From: Camellia lanceoleosa | Lineage: Eukaryota > Streptophyta > Magnoliopsida > Ericales > Theaceae | Direction: 5' to 3' | NCBI GenBank assembly: GCA_025200525.1 | Contig: JANUSC010000373.1 | Coordinates: 124,001-188,000 of the forward strand | DNA length: 64,000 nt | Shown: positions 62,950-64,000 of the stretch, in pieces | How positions within the stretch are numbered: position 1 is the stretch's first letter | Layout: every line of letters begins with the position of its first letter | Notes under the pieces: model-generated | What the model was told of the DNA's origin: nothing | Databases searched by the model: none | What the model saw: only the letters and a program-made list of their open reading frames with translations | Program-made: the position numbers and the translations under genes

Positions 62950-64000
62950 TGTAACGACCGAATTCTTTCCTCCGCCGCGGAGGAGTGGCCGAGCGGAATT
63001 TGGGGTTCCCAAAGAATTTTGCAGACGGCCCGATATTCTCGGCAGCTTGGATTCTCCGCCGAGCTGGGAGTTGACGCTCGAGCAGACGACTTTGTTGGTC
63101 TGCACGCTCGAGCGCAAGGTTGGGCGCTCGAGCGGGTCGCCTGGTTAAGTTTGATTCTGAAGTATGAGGGCTCATTTTGATGATCTTCTTAGTGTATTTG
63201 GAATGTTCTCACCTTATTTTGGGATATTGATTGAGATGATAAGATGATGGTAAAGTGAGATTGGACCGATAAGATGATGGTAAAGTGAGATTGGACCAAA
63301 AATCTTAATTTGAATAATTCGTTTACGACCAACCGTCACTCATTTGCCCTTTTCTTTTTCCACACTTTGAATTTGGATGTGAGGTTAGAATCATTGGAAA
63401 GCTTATTTCCGGGGCTTCAATTTGGACACAAGAACGACCTAAAACGGAGTCCGGATGGAAGAGTTGTACCTGTTCAAAGGTTCGAGTTCTCTTTGAGGCA
63501 GTCCGCTCGAGCGGAAATCAGTCCGCCGAGCGGAAATTACGGACAGCAGCTGTAAAAAACGGGTTTTGAGATCATTTCTTCCATTTTTCTTTTCCCCTCT
63601 TCTTCCCTCTTTGCCTAAGTCCGAAACCCTAGCCCCAAATCCTTGATTTCCTCTACTTTGATCAACAATCTACCATGGTTCTTACATCAAAGATGGAGAA
63701 GGCTTGAAGATCTATATTTTCAACCGATTGGAATTCGGATTGTGAAGGATTCTTCTCAAAGCTTAGTTTTCTTGCTTGGTTCTTGAGGTAGAGGTTCTAA
63801 TTCCCTTCAATACTTACCTTAAGAGATAGATTTGTGGTATTTCATTGTATTAAAGTGCGAATTTTCCATGTTTGGAGCATGTGGTGTATAGTATAAGAAT
63901 TGGGGGGGGTTTTAGGGTTTGAAGGTGTTGAGAGTTAAATTGATGAGTTAAAATGGTGGATTGTAAATCCTAAATGTATAATTATTGAGAATAGTGGAAT
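62950..64000 (+). mobile_element. 3' LTR of element H (5' 1051 bp; continues beyond the window)
   Basis: The start TGTAACGACC follows the polypurine tract. Palindromes of the CGCTCGAGCG type lie at about 63074-63132 and again at 63502-63513 (CCGCTCGAGCGG), with a damaged copy at 63522. A perfect 30-bp tandem duplication lies at 63238-63297. An AAACCCTAG telo-box-like motif is near 63624, and donor-like TTGAG|GTAGAGG is at 63788, about 838 bp into the LTR, as in LTR A (about 794 bp). Unlike the other families, the LTR begins with canonical TG. Confidence 0.75.
63238..63297 (+). repeat. Perfect 30-bp tandem duplication in LTR H
   Basis: Two identical adjacent 30-bp units begin GATAAGATGATGGTAAAGTG and end GGACC. 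The lack of divergence suggests a recent duplication. Confidence 0.9.

Noticed and set aside
58331..63555. Open frames of 80-125 codons in element H (for example 58896-59210, 61280-61552, 62803-63180)
   Set aside because: No domain motif. The last one runs across the polypurine tract and LTR start. Length is within chance for this composition.

Overview
The window looks like nuclear heterochromatin from a flowering plant, probably a eudicot; the species cannot be told from the sequence. I found no host protein-coding gene, no tRNA or rRNA gene and no CRISPR array. Two components fill it: a very AT-rich satellite with a monomer of about 665 bp, and fragments of Ty3/gypsy-type LTR retrotransposons inserted into it. 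Plant nuclear origin is supported by primer-binding sites matching initiator tRNA-Met, plant-type gypsy gag and protease, solo LTRs with 5-bp target duplications, a MITE and telo-box-like motifs.

Satellite: the anchor word GATCAATGGAGTC (or its complement or close variants) occurs 58 times. About 39 kb (roughly 61%) is satellite. Orientation changes along the window: minus 1-11297, plus 13728-16760, minus 18959-20499 and 26421-26692, plus 26693-58330. The monomer is itself built from a diverged subrepeat of roughly 20-40 bp around TATCTGTTCAA. It carries a CT-rich tract, a (TA)n tract, a (CAA)n stretch and a long A-tract. Local dimeric and trimeric higher-order repeats are visible.

Mobile elements, left to right: LTR A (11298-13392, plus) with a short internal stub; LTR B (16761-18958, minus); a composite of LTR C, gag, protease, partial LTR D and a second gag (20500-26420, plus) with all of RT, RNase H and integrase missing; element F (35932-39559, minus: gag fragment, PBS, LTR); a 364-bp MITE (46270-46633); solo LTR E (47382-49512, plus; target duplication TATCT); solo LTR G (50107-52726, minus; target duplication TATAC). 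At the right edge is a different element, H (58331-64000): a probable 3' part of an LTR, a degenerate PBS, about 3.3 kb of internal sequence with no recognisable coding, a polypurine tract, and a 3' LTR that runs out of the window.

All the LTRs share a promoter-like design. A cluster of CGCTCGAGCG palindromes lies upstream, followed by a conserved GAG|GTAGGG splice-donor-like site, and about 1-1.6 kb later a TTTTCAG acceptor-like site just before U5. None of the elements can be autonomous as seen here. The points most worth a second look are the palindrome module, the possible LTR intron, the orientation switches at LTRs, the higher-order satellite structure, and a set of word-level sequence changes centred on CTG/CAG that may be a sequencing artefact.
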